A stretch of 64,000 bases of DNA. It comes from Trigonopsis variabilis. Its lineage: Eukaryota; Ascomycota; Trigonopsidomycetes; Trigonopsidales; Trigonopsidaceae. Under the pieces are notes generated by a model. It saw only the letters and a list, made by a program, of their open reading frames with translations, did no database searches and was not told the DNA's origin. Location: positions 496,001-560,000 of the forward strand of contig PPXM03000007.1 of the NCBI GenBank assembly GCA_003707065.3, read 5' to 3'. Positions 22,787 through 31,413 of the stretch are shown here, one piece after another. How positions within the stretch are numbered: position 1 is the first letter of the stretch; each line of letters opens with the position of its first letter. The position numbers and the translations under genes were made by a program.

Positions 22787-25195
22787 CTACTTTTCGTTAA
22801 GAAAACCCAGAATATCTTTTATCGCCTCATAGACTTGTTTAACGCTTTCTGAATCCAGAGACTGGACAGTGCGGGCCACAAACATCAAAATCGATTTGAT
22901 ATCAGTCTTGGAAAGGGTATCACGTAAACCTTTCGAGTCCTCGAAGGCAGAATTTACTACTCCATCAAGGATTGCAATCCCACGGAGAATCAAATCAGGT
23001 TTATCTTTTTCTCTGTCCAGAAACAATACAACTTTTTCCACTCGCGAAAGTTTCTTACTAAACATCTGCGCCCCTTGAGGATACGAACACAGTGCAGCGA
23101 GTGCTCCAGCAGCAGCCGCTCGGGTAGCCTCGTCTTCTGTGTCGAGAAATGCGACGAATAGATCAAACGGGGAGTGTGAAGAATGTGTACCCATTGAGCA
23201 TATTCTCTGAGCACACGGGCCTACCGTGGACAGATTGCATAACAGCTCCATTGCTGAGCGTTGAATCTTGAAGTTTGAGGAGAAGAGCTGGCCAAAGATA
23301 GGATTCATATCTTTATACCTGCAGATAGCTAAAGAAATCTGGTCATTCTGTAATGAAGCAAGATTAGTCAAAGCCATAAGTGCTTCGAAATCATCTAATT
23401 CTGTGCCCCGCTGGCGCTGCTCCAATAATCCAAATAACGGAGAAACCGCATCTGTAGGGTCCCTTTTACTAAACACTAGGTTTGGATTTGAGACCACGAT
23501 TAATTTTGCTAGAGCAGCCGCGCTTAAATAGGATATTTCGGCTTGCATTGAAGTGTCTATATCCCTCTCTTTTTGACAAACGTCGTATAGGAACATAGCC
23601 ATTAAGATGCCTCCCTGCTGAATAACCGCCATCCGTTTCCTTTGGCCAACACAGAGATTGTTCAAGATCTTCGAGTATTCGAGTAAGAACTGCGGTGACC
23701 CATGATGCCGCAGTCCTAGCTGAAGAAAGCCCACAGCGTTGAGATCGATCATAAGATCGCACCTTTCTTCAATAAATAACGAAGACTCTGGAGCTTTATC
23801 TATTTGATTCCAGACATTTGCGAGAGATCTTTTAGATTTATCTTTCTGGGGATATTCGGTCAGATTATTGAAGATAGAAAGAATGCCAAACACGGTCAAG
23901 TTATTAAAAGGATCTGAAATGAGTTCCTTGTAGATTTTCAGCAGATTAACGAGTAATACTCTGTCAGAAGCCACGATAGTTTTATGCCGAATGGAGCTGA
24001 ATGCTAGGCCCTCAGTTGCCTTCTCTAGTTCCTTTCTATGGTTTACTGGATTACTTGCATATTGATCAATAGTAGCGATAAATAGACCCACCAGGGATTC
24101 CACATTCTCTTGCCTAGCGGCGGTTCGATTGGCAGCAACAGTCATATCAGACTCTGACCCATCAAGCTTGATTAGTAGATTAGCTGCCTCTAGTTCATTT
24201 AGTTTATCAGAAGTATTCTCTACCCATTTCTTCAAGAAATCTATGTACGCCTCAGATACCAGTTCTCGCGACTTCTTGTCGACGAAGGCAGCCGACAAAA
24301 GACTTAACAGACTATGAGCAATTGCCGGATTCTCATTAGTTAAATAGTATTCCCGAAGATCATTCGAGCTATTTAATTCTTGAAAAATGCTTCGACACCA
24401 CTCAGGGGCAAATAAATAGAGATTCGCAACCACATTCAGTGCCAATATCATATCTTCGTCGGCTCTCCTTGCAAAACATTCATGAATGAACTTATTCAAA
24501 TATTTTGTAACTCCTTCAGAGTCATTCGAGATGAAAAGTTTCAATAATGCTACCAAATCGCTCACTATTCCTAATTTCTCACCTCGTCCTTCAAGGCATA
24601 ACGTTCGACAGCAAAACTCAACAGAATTTTCCATGGTTCTATCCGATTGAATCAGCCATGGATTAGAATGAAGCAACTTTACTAAATGATGCGATAAGCT
24701 TTGAATTTTCATCCGTTTATCTTCGTTGTCGTGGGATATCAACTCCTCCTGCCCCAGATATCGGTATAAAGATTCCACCGTCTTTTTATAAAGTGCTTTC
24801 TTACCAGCTGATGATCCTTGACAGGATGTAAAGAGTAGATCAAAGCCCTCATGTTCTCCCAGACAAGCGCAAAACGCCCAAATCTCGTCTGGCTTTTCTT
24901 CAAAAATAGTCCGAAATTTCTGAGGCGCTTGAGGTGCAGACTCTAAAATCAACTTCAAGACATCATACCACGTCGAATTGAGCTTCTCAACCGGGGGTTT
25001 GGTCTCGTGGAACTTCCCCAACAGCATTCGAATCACCTGGGGGCCTCCATGGACACATTTAACATTGATGTCACCTCTCAATTGTTGAACCAAGTCACCG
25101 TAAGCTTTTTCTCTGTTCTCGCTATCTGGATCGCTAAGTGCATTATTCAGGAAGCCTTGGATTAGCCTCAGAGTTTTCTCCTCGTCAAGGCTCAT
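22787..25195 (-). CDS. SHE4: UNC-45/Cro1/She4 myosin chaperone
   Basis: An intronless gene of 802 residues, near the lengths of yeast She4 (789) and fission-yeast Rng3 (746). It is an all-helical repeat protein with the UCS-type armadillo region; recognisable stretches are ALAKLIVVSNPNLVF, ALTNLASLQND and SAMELLCNLSTVGP followed by AAAGALAALCSYPQGA. Fungal members lack the TPR domain of animal UNC-45, and none is seen here. The protein folds and stabilises myosin motor domains for endocytosis, polarity and cytokinesis. Identification rests on the C-terminal UCS repeats; the N-terminal third is less conserved. Confidence 0.92.
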   Translation of the reverse strand: MSLDEEKTLRLIQGFLNNALSDPDSENREKAYGDLVQQLRGDINVKCVHGGPQVIRMLLGKFHETKPPVEKLNSTWYDVLKLILESAPQAPQKFRTIFEEKPDEIWAFCACLGEHEGFDLLFTSCQGSSAGKKALYKKTVESLYRYLGQEELISHDNEDKRMKIQSLSHHLVKLLHSNPWLIQSDRTMENSVEFCCRTLCLEGRGEKLGIVSDLVALLKLFISNDSEGVTKYLNKFIHECFARRADEDMILALNVVANLYLFAPEWCRSIFQELNSSNDLREYYLTNENPAIAHSLLSLLSAAFVDKKSRELVSEAYIDFLKKWVENTSDKLNELEAANLLIKLDGSESDMTVAANRTAARQENVESLVGLFIATIDQYASNPVNHRKELEKATEGLAFSSIRHKTIVASDRVLLVNLLKIYKELISDPFNNLTVFGILSIFNNLTEYPQKDKSKRSLANVWNQIDKAPESSLFIEERCDLMIDLNAVGFLQLGLRHHGSPQFLLEYSKILNNLCVGQRKRMAVIQQGGILMAMFLYDVCQKERDIDTSMQAEISYLSAAALAKLIVVSNPNLVFSKRDPTDAVSPLFGLLEQRQRGTELDDFEALMALTNLASLQNDQISLAICRYKDMNPIFGQLFSSNFKIQRSAMELLCNLSTVGPCAQRICSMGTHSSHSPFDLFVAFLDTEDEATRAAAAGALAALCSYPQGAQMFSKKLSRVEKVVLFLDREKDKPDLILRGIAILDGVVNSAFEDSKGLRDTLSKTDIKSILMFVARTVQSLDSESVKQVYEAIKDILGFLNEK

Positions 25196-25277
25196 TGTTG
25201 GCTGTCTCCGTCATGACCGATACTGTTGTTCGTTTTAACCTTACGCAATGTCAGTCACAGAGTAACGTACTGCAAGG

Positions 25278-25537
25278 CTATCGAGGGTGATGTCTGAGTG
25301 ATTCGCGCCATTGTGTAGATAGATATAGAGAACCAGGAAATAAAATTTCTTTGATCAGCAAGATCAATACTCTGGAGGTACCGCCATGCCTGATTACATC
25401 TATTCATACCTGTAATCCACTCTTGTCTTTCATTAATGGCGCGAAGCACCCAATTGCGATTCTTCTTTAAGGACTAGGGATCAACACGTTGGTGACACTC
25501 CCCGCAAGGCCCTCACAAGATTTCCAGACTTTCTCAT
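25278..25537 (-). CDS. Putative 51-residue protein from three small exons
   Basis: I do not recognise this gene. Three exons on the minus strand, 25537-25517, 25473-25410 and 25348-25278, join in frame across introns of 43 and 61 bp. Both use GT-AG ends, GTGAGG and GTATGA donors and, in the second, a GCTGATCA branch region. The product starts MRKSGNLSLKKNRNW, continues VLRAINERQEWIT and ends FPGSLYLSTQWRESLRHHPR. The composition (basic start, aromatic and Arg-rich) looks protein-like and could suit a mitochondrial or small-complex subunit, but there is no family match I can name. Without splicing, the middle exon reads on for 64 residues in one frame, which is the main alternative. It lies 82 bp upstream of the SHE4 start on the same strand. 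Confidence 0.4.
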
Positions 25538-25845
25538 TGATGGTACGCGGTGTGTGGAGAGGGGAGGGGCTTATGGCATTTCCGCCCTTTCTGGCAGATC
25601 ATGTCGTTTTATTCCCGTACCATCACTTATGGCATGTGCTTTTGGGAACTTGGGTAGATACAAAATTACTAATATTATTACTCATTTGGTGCTACAGCCA
25701 GATTCAACCAAGAACTATATATATAGTATTTCGCATGCTTAGAATGTATTGCAGCTCGTTGGTCTACGATTTATAATGAACTAAATTCTTTTACTCCATT
25801 CCCTACCAACAAAAAAGTCATCAACCTTCAACCCGGCAACAAGCT
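25538..25845. other. Gene-free interval
   Basis: About 308 bp between the DAL5-type gene (ends 25846) and the small gene (starts 25537), both minus-strand. A plus-strand open frame crosses it, but its composition is unconvincing. Confidence 0.4.
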
Positions 25846-27372
25846 CTATAAAATATATCTGAAATTAGGATTCTCCTTATCAGTGAGATCGGCAAATTCA
25901 GCATTTTCAATCTCCAAATCAGCTCCATGCTCGGCTTGGAGACGATCACGTCGTCGATTTTCCCACACATTGAGGAAATATAGAGCAGCCATGAGGAAGA
26001 TGGAGACAGCATAGCAGACAACAATGGCGACTTTGGCTGAATGATAACTGGGAGCCTCCTTAGACATGAAAGTTTGAGGACCGATAAGGTTACCGACACA
26101 GTAGCCGATGAGGAAAATAGCATTGGTGGTAACTTTTTTAGTGTGACCGGCAGTATTGGAAGAGATACAACTCAACAAGCAGATCATGCCCATCGGACTG
26201 ATACCAATCAAGTAATAGCCCGCCAATTGGGCAGAGTGCTGTTTCGCAAAAGCCAACAGACAACTAGCAACCAAGACAACAGCAGTGATGAAGATGGCCA
26301 TCAAGGTTCTGCCTCCGCAATAGTATGCAAGCCATCCAAAGAAGATACACCCCACCAATTCTACCGCTCCTTGAGGAGTAGTCATGAGGATCGAATGAAG
26401 AGAATCATATCCTAAGCCAGTCATGAGCAGACTACCAAAGTTGGTCAGACCACCATTAGGAATATCGGTGGCAAGAATATACAAAAACATGAGCCAAGTT
26501 CGGATATCGAGTAACGCTTCTTTGAACTGGTGCCATTTGAAATGATGATTGCCGAAACCTTGTTGGTTAGAACGAATGCGGGCAACGACTTGGATCTTCT
26601 CCTCTTCGGTTAAAAACCAGGCTTTCGACGGATTATCAGGAATGTGCAAGAGAACAAGGAAACCGACAAGAATAGTGATGCATCCGATGATGATAAAAAG
26701 GATCTTCCAAGCCTCCATCGAATAACTATCCTTGTGCAAGGCAAGACCATAAGCGATCAGACCTCCCCAGATGGTACCCCAACCGTTGAAGGCGAACCAG
26801 ATGGATGTCCTGAGAAATTGTTCTTCCTTTCGGTACCATTGAGAGGTGATAATAACAAACGCAGGAGTGACAGAAGACTCAAGGCAACCCATGAGAGTTC
26901 GGATAACAATGAAACCGGCGTACTGAGTCGCCGCCAGACAGCAGATGATCAGACCCCAGGCAATAATATAAAATGAAAGCGTCTTGGCTAAAGGAAGCTT
27001 CTGGAGACTATAGGAAGCGGGGAATTCAAAAGCCAGATATCCCAAATAAAAGGCAGTACCAGTCCAGCTATACATATCACCGACCATATTTAAATCGGTT
27101 CGAAGACCCATGACTGCAGCGTTACCGTTGGATACTTTATCCATGAACTGAATGGAATAGAGTAAACACATGAGAGGAAAGAGATAAAGATCTATCTTTC
27201 TTACTAGACGCCTGTTGGTGGCTTCATCGATATGGATCTCGCGCGCCAAATCAGCGAATTTCATAGCATCATCGGCATCTTTGATATCGATAACCTTGCC
27301 CTCGTGTCGCTCGTCTGAGAGCGACGAGCTTTCGATGGCTGCTTCATCAATAGGAAGTTTTTCTTGAGACAT
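25846..27372 (-). CDS. MFS permease, allantoate/nicotinate (DAL5) family
   Basis: An intronless gene of 508 residues with about 12 membrane segments in two halves and cytosolic hydrophilic ends. After a charged N-terminus come RKIDLYLFPLMCLLYSIQFMDK and LGYLAFEFPASYSL, the hallmark loop of the anion:cation symporter (Dal5/Tna1/Liz1) group of fungal MFS proteins; later segments include GWGTIWGGLIAYGLA. Family members import organic anions such as allantoate, ureidosuccinate, nicotinate, pantothenate or dipeptides across the plasma membrane; the substrate cannot be read from the sequence. The upstream 260 bp are packed with GATA-factor sites, which fits nitrogen-regulated uptake. Confidence 0.88.
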   Translation of the reverse strand: MSQEKLPIDEAAIESSSLSDERHEGKVIDIKDADDAMKFADLAREIHIDEATNRRLVRKIDLYLFPLMCLLYSIQFMDKVSNGNAAVMGLRTDLNMVGDMYSWTGTAFYLGYLAFEFPASYSLQKLPLAKTLSFYIIAWGLIICCLAATQYAGFIVIRTLMGCLESSVTPAFVIITSQWYRKEEQFLRTSIWFAFNGWGTIWGGLIAYGLALHKDSYSMEAWKILFIIIGCITILVGFLVLLHIPDNPSKAWFLTEEEKIQVVARIRSNQQGFGNHHFKWHQFKEALLDIRTWLMFLYILATDIPNGGLTNFGSLLMTGLGYDSLHSILMTTPQGAVELVGCIFFGWLAYYCGGRTLMAIFITAVVLVASCLLAFAKQHSAQLAGYYLIGISPMGMICLLSCISSNTAGHTKKVTTNAIFLIGYCVGNLIGPQTFMSKEAPSYHSAKVAIVVCYAVSIFLMAALYFLNVWENRRRDRLQAEHGADLEIENAEFADLTDKENPNFRYIL

Positions 27373-27456
27373 GCTCGGACGTTCTCTGCTTGCTAACTGC
27401 CAGCTGTTGGATTATATAGAGGGGCGTATTCTCCAGTCTTAATGCGGCTCAAGCAT

Positions 27457-27718
27457 GATAACGAGTGAGCAGGTCTTTAGATAGGAGTTTCGGTCAGTCT
27501 CCCAATCTGATGTATATTGGCATAATCAATCGCTGGACGTGTGCACACTATTGGCCTTATCGGAGAGACCCTTTTTGTCCGGTAAACTCCCGTGTTTGAA
27601 GTCTATCTCCTATTCTTATCATTTAAAACTCAGGCTATCACGAGAACGATAACATGAAATACAGGTAGGTCGTCGATGACGGCCTTAAGCATGAAAAGCT
27701 ATCACTCGAACAAATATC
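27457..27718. promoter_or_regulatory. Cluster of GATA-factor sites upstream of the permease
   Basis: GATA cores, counting both strands, lie at 27457, 27480, 27558, 27604, 27617, 27636, 27648, 27700 and 27715. Eight of the nine fit HGATAR. They are 85-345 bp upstream of the permease start, and about two would be expected by chance in this length. In ascomycetes such clusters are bound by Gln3/AreA-type nitrogen regulators. Confidence 0.6.
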
Positions 27719-28476
27719 TACTCGAGACTAATTAGGAAATGACTCAAGCAAACGGCTTTCATCGAGCCGCAGTTGGCTCCTGGTTCATATCGTCTTGGCT
27801 TAGATTGTCCCAATAAGGAAACAGAGAACCGACCCACTTGACAGAAACTGAGCTGCTGCATCAAGGAGCTGATAAGAAGGACCATCACCAGATTTGACAT
27901 TCGCTTCAGGTACTAAGTTTTCTCCCTCTCCTATACATGCTTTACTTTAGTCTCTTTTCCTAGTGTCCAAGTGAATAGTTTTGATAATGCTAAGCAAGAA
28001 TCAAGACTCGGGTCCTCGGCTGCTTGCTTACTTGGCTGCTTGGCGGCGTTGCCGCTGGGCTGGCCGATGCCCGATGAGACTCCGTAATTTCCCTTTGTCA
28101 CGCCATACAAAGAAAGTGAGGTAGGGAAATTTAGACGCTCGCGAAAAATGATCCGATAGCGTCTCATAATTTACGAAATCACATCTTATCATCCCAGAAT
28201 TAGCGGAAAAGTACCATCTTCCAGTCAGTTTTGGACAAAATGCAGTTCTTTGCCTGTAGTAACTCCGCCGGGACCGATACTTGTTCTTGGCATCGCAGCC
28301 TACGGGAGTCATCGCGGAGGAGCAGGGAATAAGCTCAGGACTCATTTTCGGTTTGGTAACTGAGGTCAATACTGAACAATCGGACCTGGCCTAATTAGGT
28401 TGGATCAGCTATTGTGCTTGCGTGCGAACAATACCTCTCTATGGTATCAGCTTCATTTCCACCAATAACACGTAAA

Positions 28477-28517
28477 AGCGCCACCAGAGACTCATGAATC
28501 TGATTCGGCGTGGCGCT
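28477..28517. repeat. Inverted repeat, 8-bp arms
   Basis: AGCGCCAC at 28477-28484 pairs perfectly with GTGGCGCT at 28510-28517 across a 25-nt loop. Confidence 0.6.
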
Positions 28518-28536
28518 CCGCAAAGAAAATCAGTAA

Positions 28537-28587
28537 GCGATAAGACGATCGATGAGAATCGGCCGTTATCGCAGATAGAGCGATTCT
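28537..28587. repeat. Two interlocking 7-bp inverted repeats
   Basis: GCGATAA (28537-28543) pairs with TTATCGC (28566-28572), and AGAATCG (28555-28561) pairs with CGATTCT (28581-28587). The arms interleave, so the two folds exclude each other or form a pseudoknot-like arrangement. Confidence 0.5.
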
Positions 28588-28876
28588 AATTTTATCGGTT
28601 GCGAATTGGACACGCAGTATGACGAATAAGCCTACGGTTTCAGAGTCTTTGTCAACTAGGTTGAGCGATTGGAAAAATCCTCGTTGGGACTAGTCGGGCA
28701 ACGTAGTGGGACGACTTCTCTACGCGGTACTCTTGGTTCGGCTCCGTCCTGCATTGAGACTTTTAGGGCTAGCAGGTTGATAGGAAGGTTTCTGATCGAC
28801 ATTTGGAGACAATATATTAGACCTATATGCACATATGTGGGACGGATATGTCAGTCTTGCCGAGATACCAGGAAGC

Positions 28877-28892
28877 CGGAAATCTAAATCCG
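28877..28892. promoter_or_regulatory. CGG-N10-CCG site 1 (Zn2Cys6-type)
   Basis: CGGAAATCTAAATCCG. It is flanked by one more C and G, making CCGG...CCGG. It shares the inner TAA and the outer CGGA/TCCG with sites 2 and 3. Confidence 0.5.
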
Positions 28893-28976
28893 GGGAAGAA
28901 AACACAGATACCTTAACTCGAGACTTATCTGCTACAGAGTCATGGGATCTGTTCAAGCGATAACCCGGAAAGAATG

Positions 28977-28992
28977 CGGATATGTAAGTCCG
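28977..28992. promoter_or_regulatory. CGG-N10-CCG site 2 (Zn2Cys6-type)
   Basis: CGGATATGTAAGTCCG. It begins exactly 100 bp after site 1. A degenerate relative, CGGATATGTCAGTCTT, lies at 28843. Confidence 0.5.
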
Positions 28993-29032
28993 TCAGCACA
29001 CATACTCAGATAAGCAAGAAGATCTGCTGCTG

Positions 29033-29048
29033 CGGATGTCTAAGTCCG
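29033..29048. promoter_or_regulatory. CGG-N10-CCG site 3 (Zn2Cys6-type)
   Basis: CGGATGTCTAAGTCCG. It begins 56 bp after site 2 and shares its right half, TAAGTCCG. Confidence 0.5.
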
Positions 29049-29170
29049 AATATCAATCAGAGCTTCCTTCCTAGCATATCTAACGCTATTCTCAAAAACC
29101 GAATAAGCGCTGCACACGTCTTGGCCTATCTGTTTTCTCTTTAGGAGTTTTAGGAATAATGTACACACAA

Positions 29171-30709
29171 TTAATTCGTTTTTAATGACAAGACAGCAAC
29201 GCTTTCGACGTGAGCTGTCTGAGGGAAAAGATCAAACCCTCGAATAGTTTGAATCTCATAATCTTTTCCGTCCTGTTGCGCAAAGAAATAGGAAAGATCT
29301 CTCGCTTGGGTATGGACGTTGCATGACACATAGACTATTTTTGCCGGTTTGAAGTTGAGCAGTTGCTTTAAGAATGCTGGATCAGATCCTTTTCTTGGAG
29401 GGTCCATGATCACTGCAGTTTGCTCAGGAGGTGTGTCAACTGAGGCAAAGATTGTAGAAGCGGTATCTACTAGAAAAGTAGCATTGTTGATATCATTCAG
29501 TTTTGCGTTTCTAATGGCCCATTCTACAGCTTTGGCACTGATTTCAACTCCACGGACGCTATCGAAATGATGGGCGAGGATTATGGAGAAGAGCCCTGAA
29601 CCGCAGTAGGCATCGACCAGGTGATGAATAGAGCCCGATGCAAGGATAGAGTCTTTGACATAATTGGTTAGTAAAGGCATGATACTATTGTTGTTTTGGA
29701 AAAACTCTCCAGCCGTGAATTGGAACCTCTTATCCCCAACAAAGTCAGTCACGATACTTTTGAAATCAGAGGTGTATGATGCTTTGGCCTCAGATTCATC
29801 AAGACTATCGTATGTCTGCCGGAGGAGAATAGTTGCGTCCCGTTTATAATTTTGATAAGTTTGTGAAACCTTTTCCCGCTCGATAGTCAACCCTTGACGG
29901 ACCGGATCCGTTGCAATCGGGCAGTCTTCGATATCTATGATGCTTGAACCAAATTTCGCCTGGAACCCAATCGGTGGGCAAGCAGTCAATTGCCGCTTTC
30001 TTGGAACGCTGAAATGAGGTGTCAGCTTCGTCCGATAGCCATATTCCAACGGCGAAGGTTGGGTGGGACTAATTGTCGGCACAAGACTTCGATCTTGGGT
30101 GAATAGAATCTCATAAGCATTCACGATAGTTTGTCTTTTCAGCTCTAGCTGATCGTCGTAAGATAAAAATTGATACTGGCACCCTGTGCATTCACCAAAA
30201 TATTTGCATCGAACGAGATCCTCCTGTCGTTTCTCAGATTTCTTCTCAATCTCGATCGCCTTGCCTTCGCCATAGAATCGATGCAGATATCCGACTTTAA
30301 CCGTAATGATCTCCAATGGTAGTACAAAAGGAACTGAAACAACCAACGAGTTTGGATATTCGGGACGATCGGTCAAGTCTATGACTGCGAGCCCTGATCC
30401 ATCGCTTGTAAGACACTCCACTTTGACATGAGGAATAATTATAGGTTCTCTTTCCCGACTCTTCATTGTATTAACGGGTATTAATGTATCTCCACCAGAT
30501 ATTCCTTTTGATTCGAGTAGTTTTTCTATATCCAATGCCAACGCTTCATTTTTGCCCAGATCTCGAAATGCTCCTTGTTCTTCTTCAAGTCGAAGCTTTT
30601 TGGCCGAGAAAATATCAGGGTTGAATGCTTTTCGAGGTCGTTTCATGGTTATAGAGCTCACACTAAACGATCGACGAAATAAATTCAAGCCAACTCGGCT
30701 CAAAGCCAT
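29171..30709 (-). CDS. TRM2: tRNA (uracil-5-)-methyltransferase Trm2
   Basis: An intronless gene of 512 residues. After the N-terminus comes a TRAM-like RNA-binding region, then a CKYFGECTGC segment (C-x5-C-x2-C, about residue 170) like the iron-sulfur site of bacterial RumA, then the AdoMet fold with DAYCGSGLFSI, the DPPRKGSDP motif and the catalytic Cys in YVSCN (about residue 463). The enzyme makes 5-methyluridine at tRNA position 54. The first 21 residues (MALSRVGLNLFRRSFSVSSI) look like a mitochondrial presequence, and Met22 starts a nuclear-type form. The first ATG has T at -3, while the second has A at -3, which favours leaky scanning. Confidence 0.93.
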   Translation of the reverse strand: MALSRVGLNLFRRSFSVSSITMKRPRKAFNPDIFSAKKLRLEEEQGAFRDLGKNEALALDIEKLLESKGISGGDTLIPVNTMKSREREPIIIPHVKVECLTSDGSGLAVIDLTDRPEYPNSLVVSVPFVLPLEIITVKVGYLHRFYGEGKAIEIEKKSEKRQEDLVRCKYFGECTGCQYQFLSYDDQLELKRQTIVNAYEILFTQDRSLVPTISPTQPSPLEYGYRTKLTPHFSVPRKRQLTACPPIGFQAKFGSSIIDIEDCPIATDPVRQGLTIEREKVSQTYQNYKRDATILLRQTYDSLDESEAKASYTSDFKSIVTDFVGDKRFQFTAGEFFQNNNSIMPLLTNYVKDSILASGSIHHLVDAYCGSGLFSIILAHHFDSVRGVEISAKAVEWAIRNAKLNDINNATFLVDTASTIFASVDTPPEQTAVIMDPPRKGSDPAFLKQLLNFKPAKIVYVSCNVHTQARDLSYFFAQQDGKDYEIQTIRGFDLFPQTAHVESVAVLSLKTN

Positions 30710-31413
30710 AAACCTGGCTCTATCCTAAAAATTTAGTCTTGGGAGTTACAGCACCGACGAGGCTCAAATAGAAGCCACCTTATTGGGCTATACAATGTTA
30801 CTGATAAGTGGGCCCAACTAGAGGCAACGAACCGTTGCTCTTCTCAAGTGTACAGACTGAAAAAGGGTAAAAAGGAAAATTATCCTCGTGATAATCGCCG
30901 AAATTTCTCTGACTCCCTCGTAGGCTTCCAAATAATGTTTTTACTGATCAAAGCATCGTCGCTCGAGCAGTCATCGTGGACGATTTCCTAGTCGAGTCAC
31001 CAGAAAGGAAAATAGGGGAATGCCTCGGTCGACGTTACGATGCTGATATGTTCTGTTGTGACCGCGGACACCAGACCTTCAGGTGCTTTTGAGTCTAAGC
31101 TTGAAGCCAATTCAATTGTCTTGTATTTTCTTTATATCTACTGCATTCATACTCATTTGCGTCTACAAGCTTAAGCGACGTCTTTTCAGGGTGTCTCGTG
31201 ATCACATCTTCGCGAGCCAGTACACAATAAGCACTTGCCCGGGCCAATCTGTCTATGGATCTTTCTTTTCAAGTGCTAGAACGTATAGCCATCGTAAATT
31301 ATCGATATATGGTATTTGTTGCAAGTTATAAAGCCACGGTTGAGAATGTTTCCGGTGACGATTGACGCCAAAGTGTCGAGCTGTCGTCTGCCTAGCAACG
31401 AAAATTCTTCACC
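30710..31413. promoter_or_regulatory. Divergent interval TRM2 / MRPS5
   Basis: Over these 704 bp a plus-strand open stretch at 31083-31331 could encode one hydrophobic segment followed by basic residues, but it has no ATG in frame and no supported splice. Otherwise the interval looks like promoter sequence. Confidence 0.4.

Larger units (their letters stand above)
27373..29170. other. 1.8-kb gene-free stretch between permease and TRM2
   Basis: This is the longest stretch without a gene in the window. It holds the GATA cluster (27457-27718), a GC-rich patch near 28018-28080 with a repeated GGCTGCTTG, three overlapping or adjacent inverted repeats (28477-28587), and three CGG-N10-CCG sites (28877-29048). 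Short frames on both strands (for example 28369-28028 minus) show no family features. It may be a long upstream control region for the permease, or hold an unannotated RNA. Confidence 0.5.

Noticed and set aside
28028-28369. Minus-strand open frame of 113 codons in the gene-free stretch
   Set aside because: It begins at a chance position, has no family features and no codon pattern like its neighbours.
31083-31331. Plus-strand frame with one hydrophobic segment upstream of MRPS5
   Set aside because: It starts with GTG, has no in-frame ATG and no supported splice to one.
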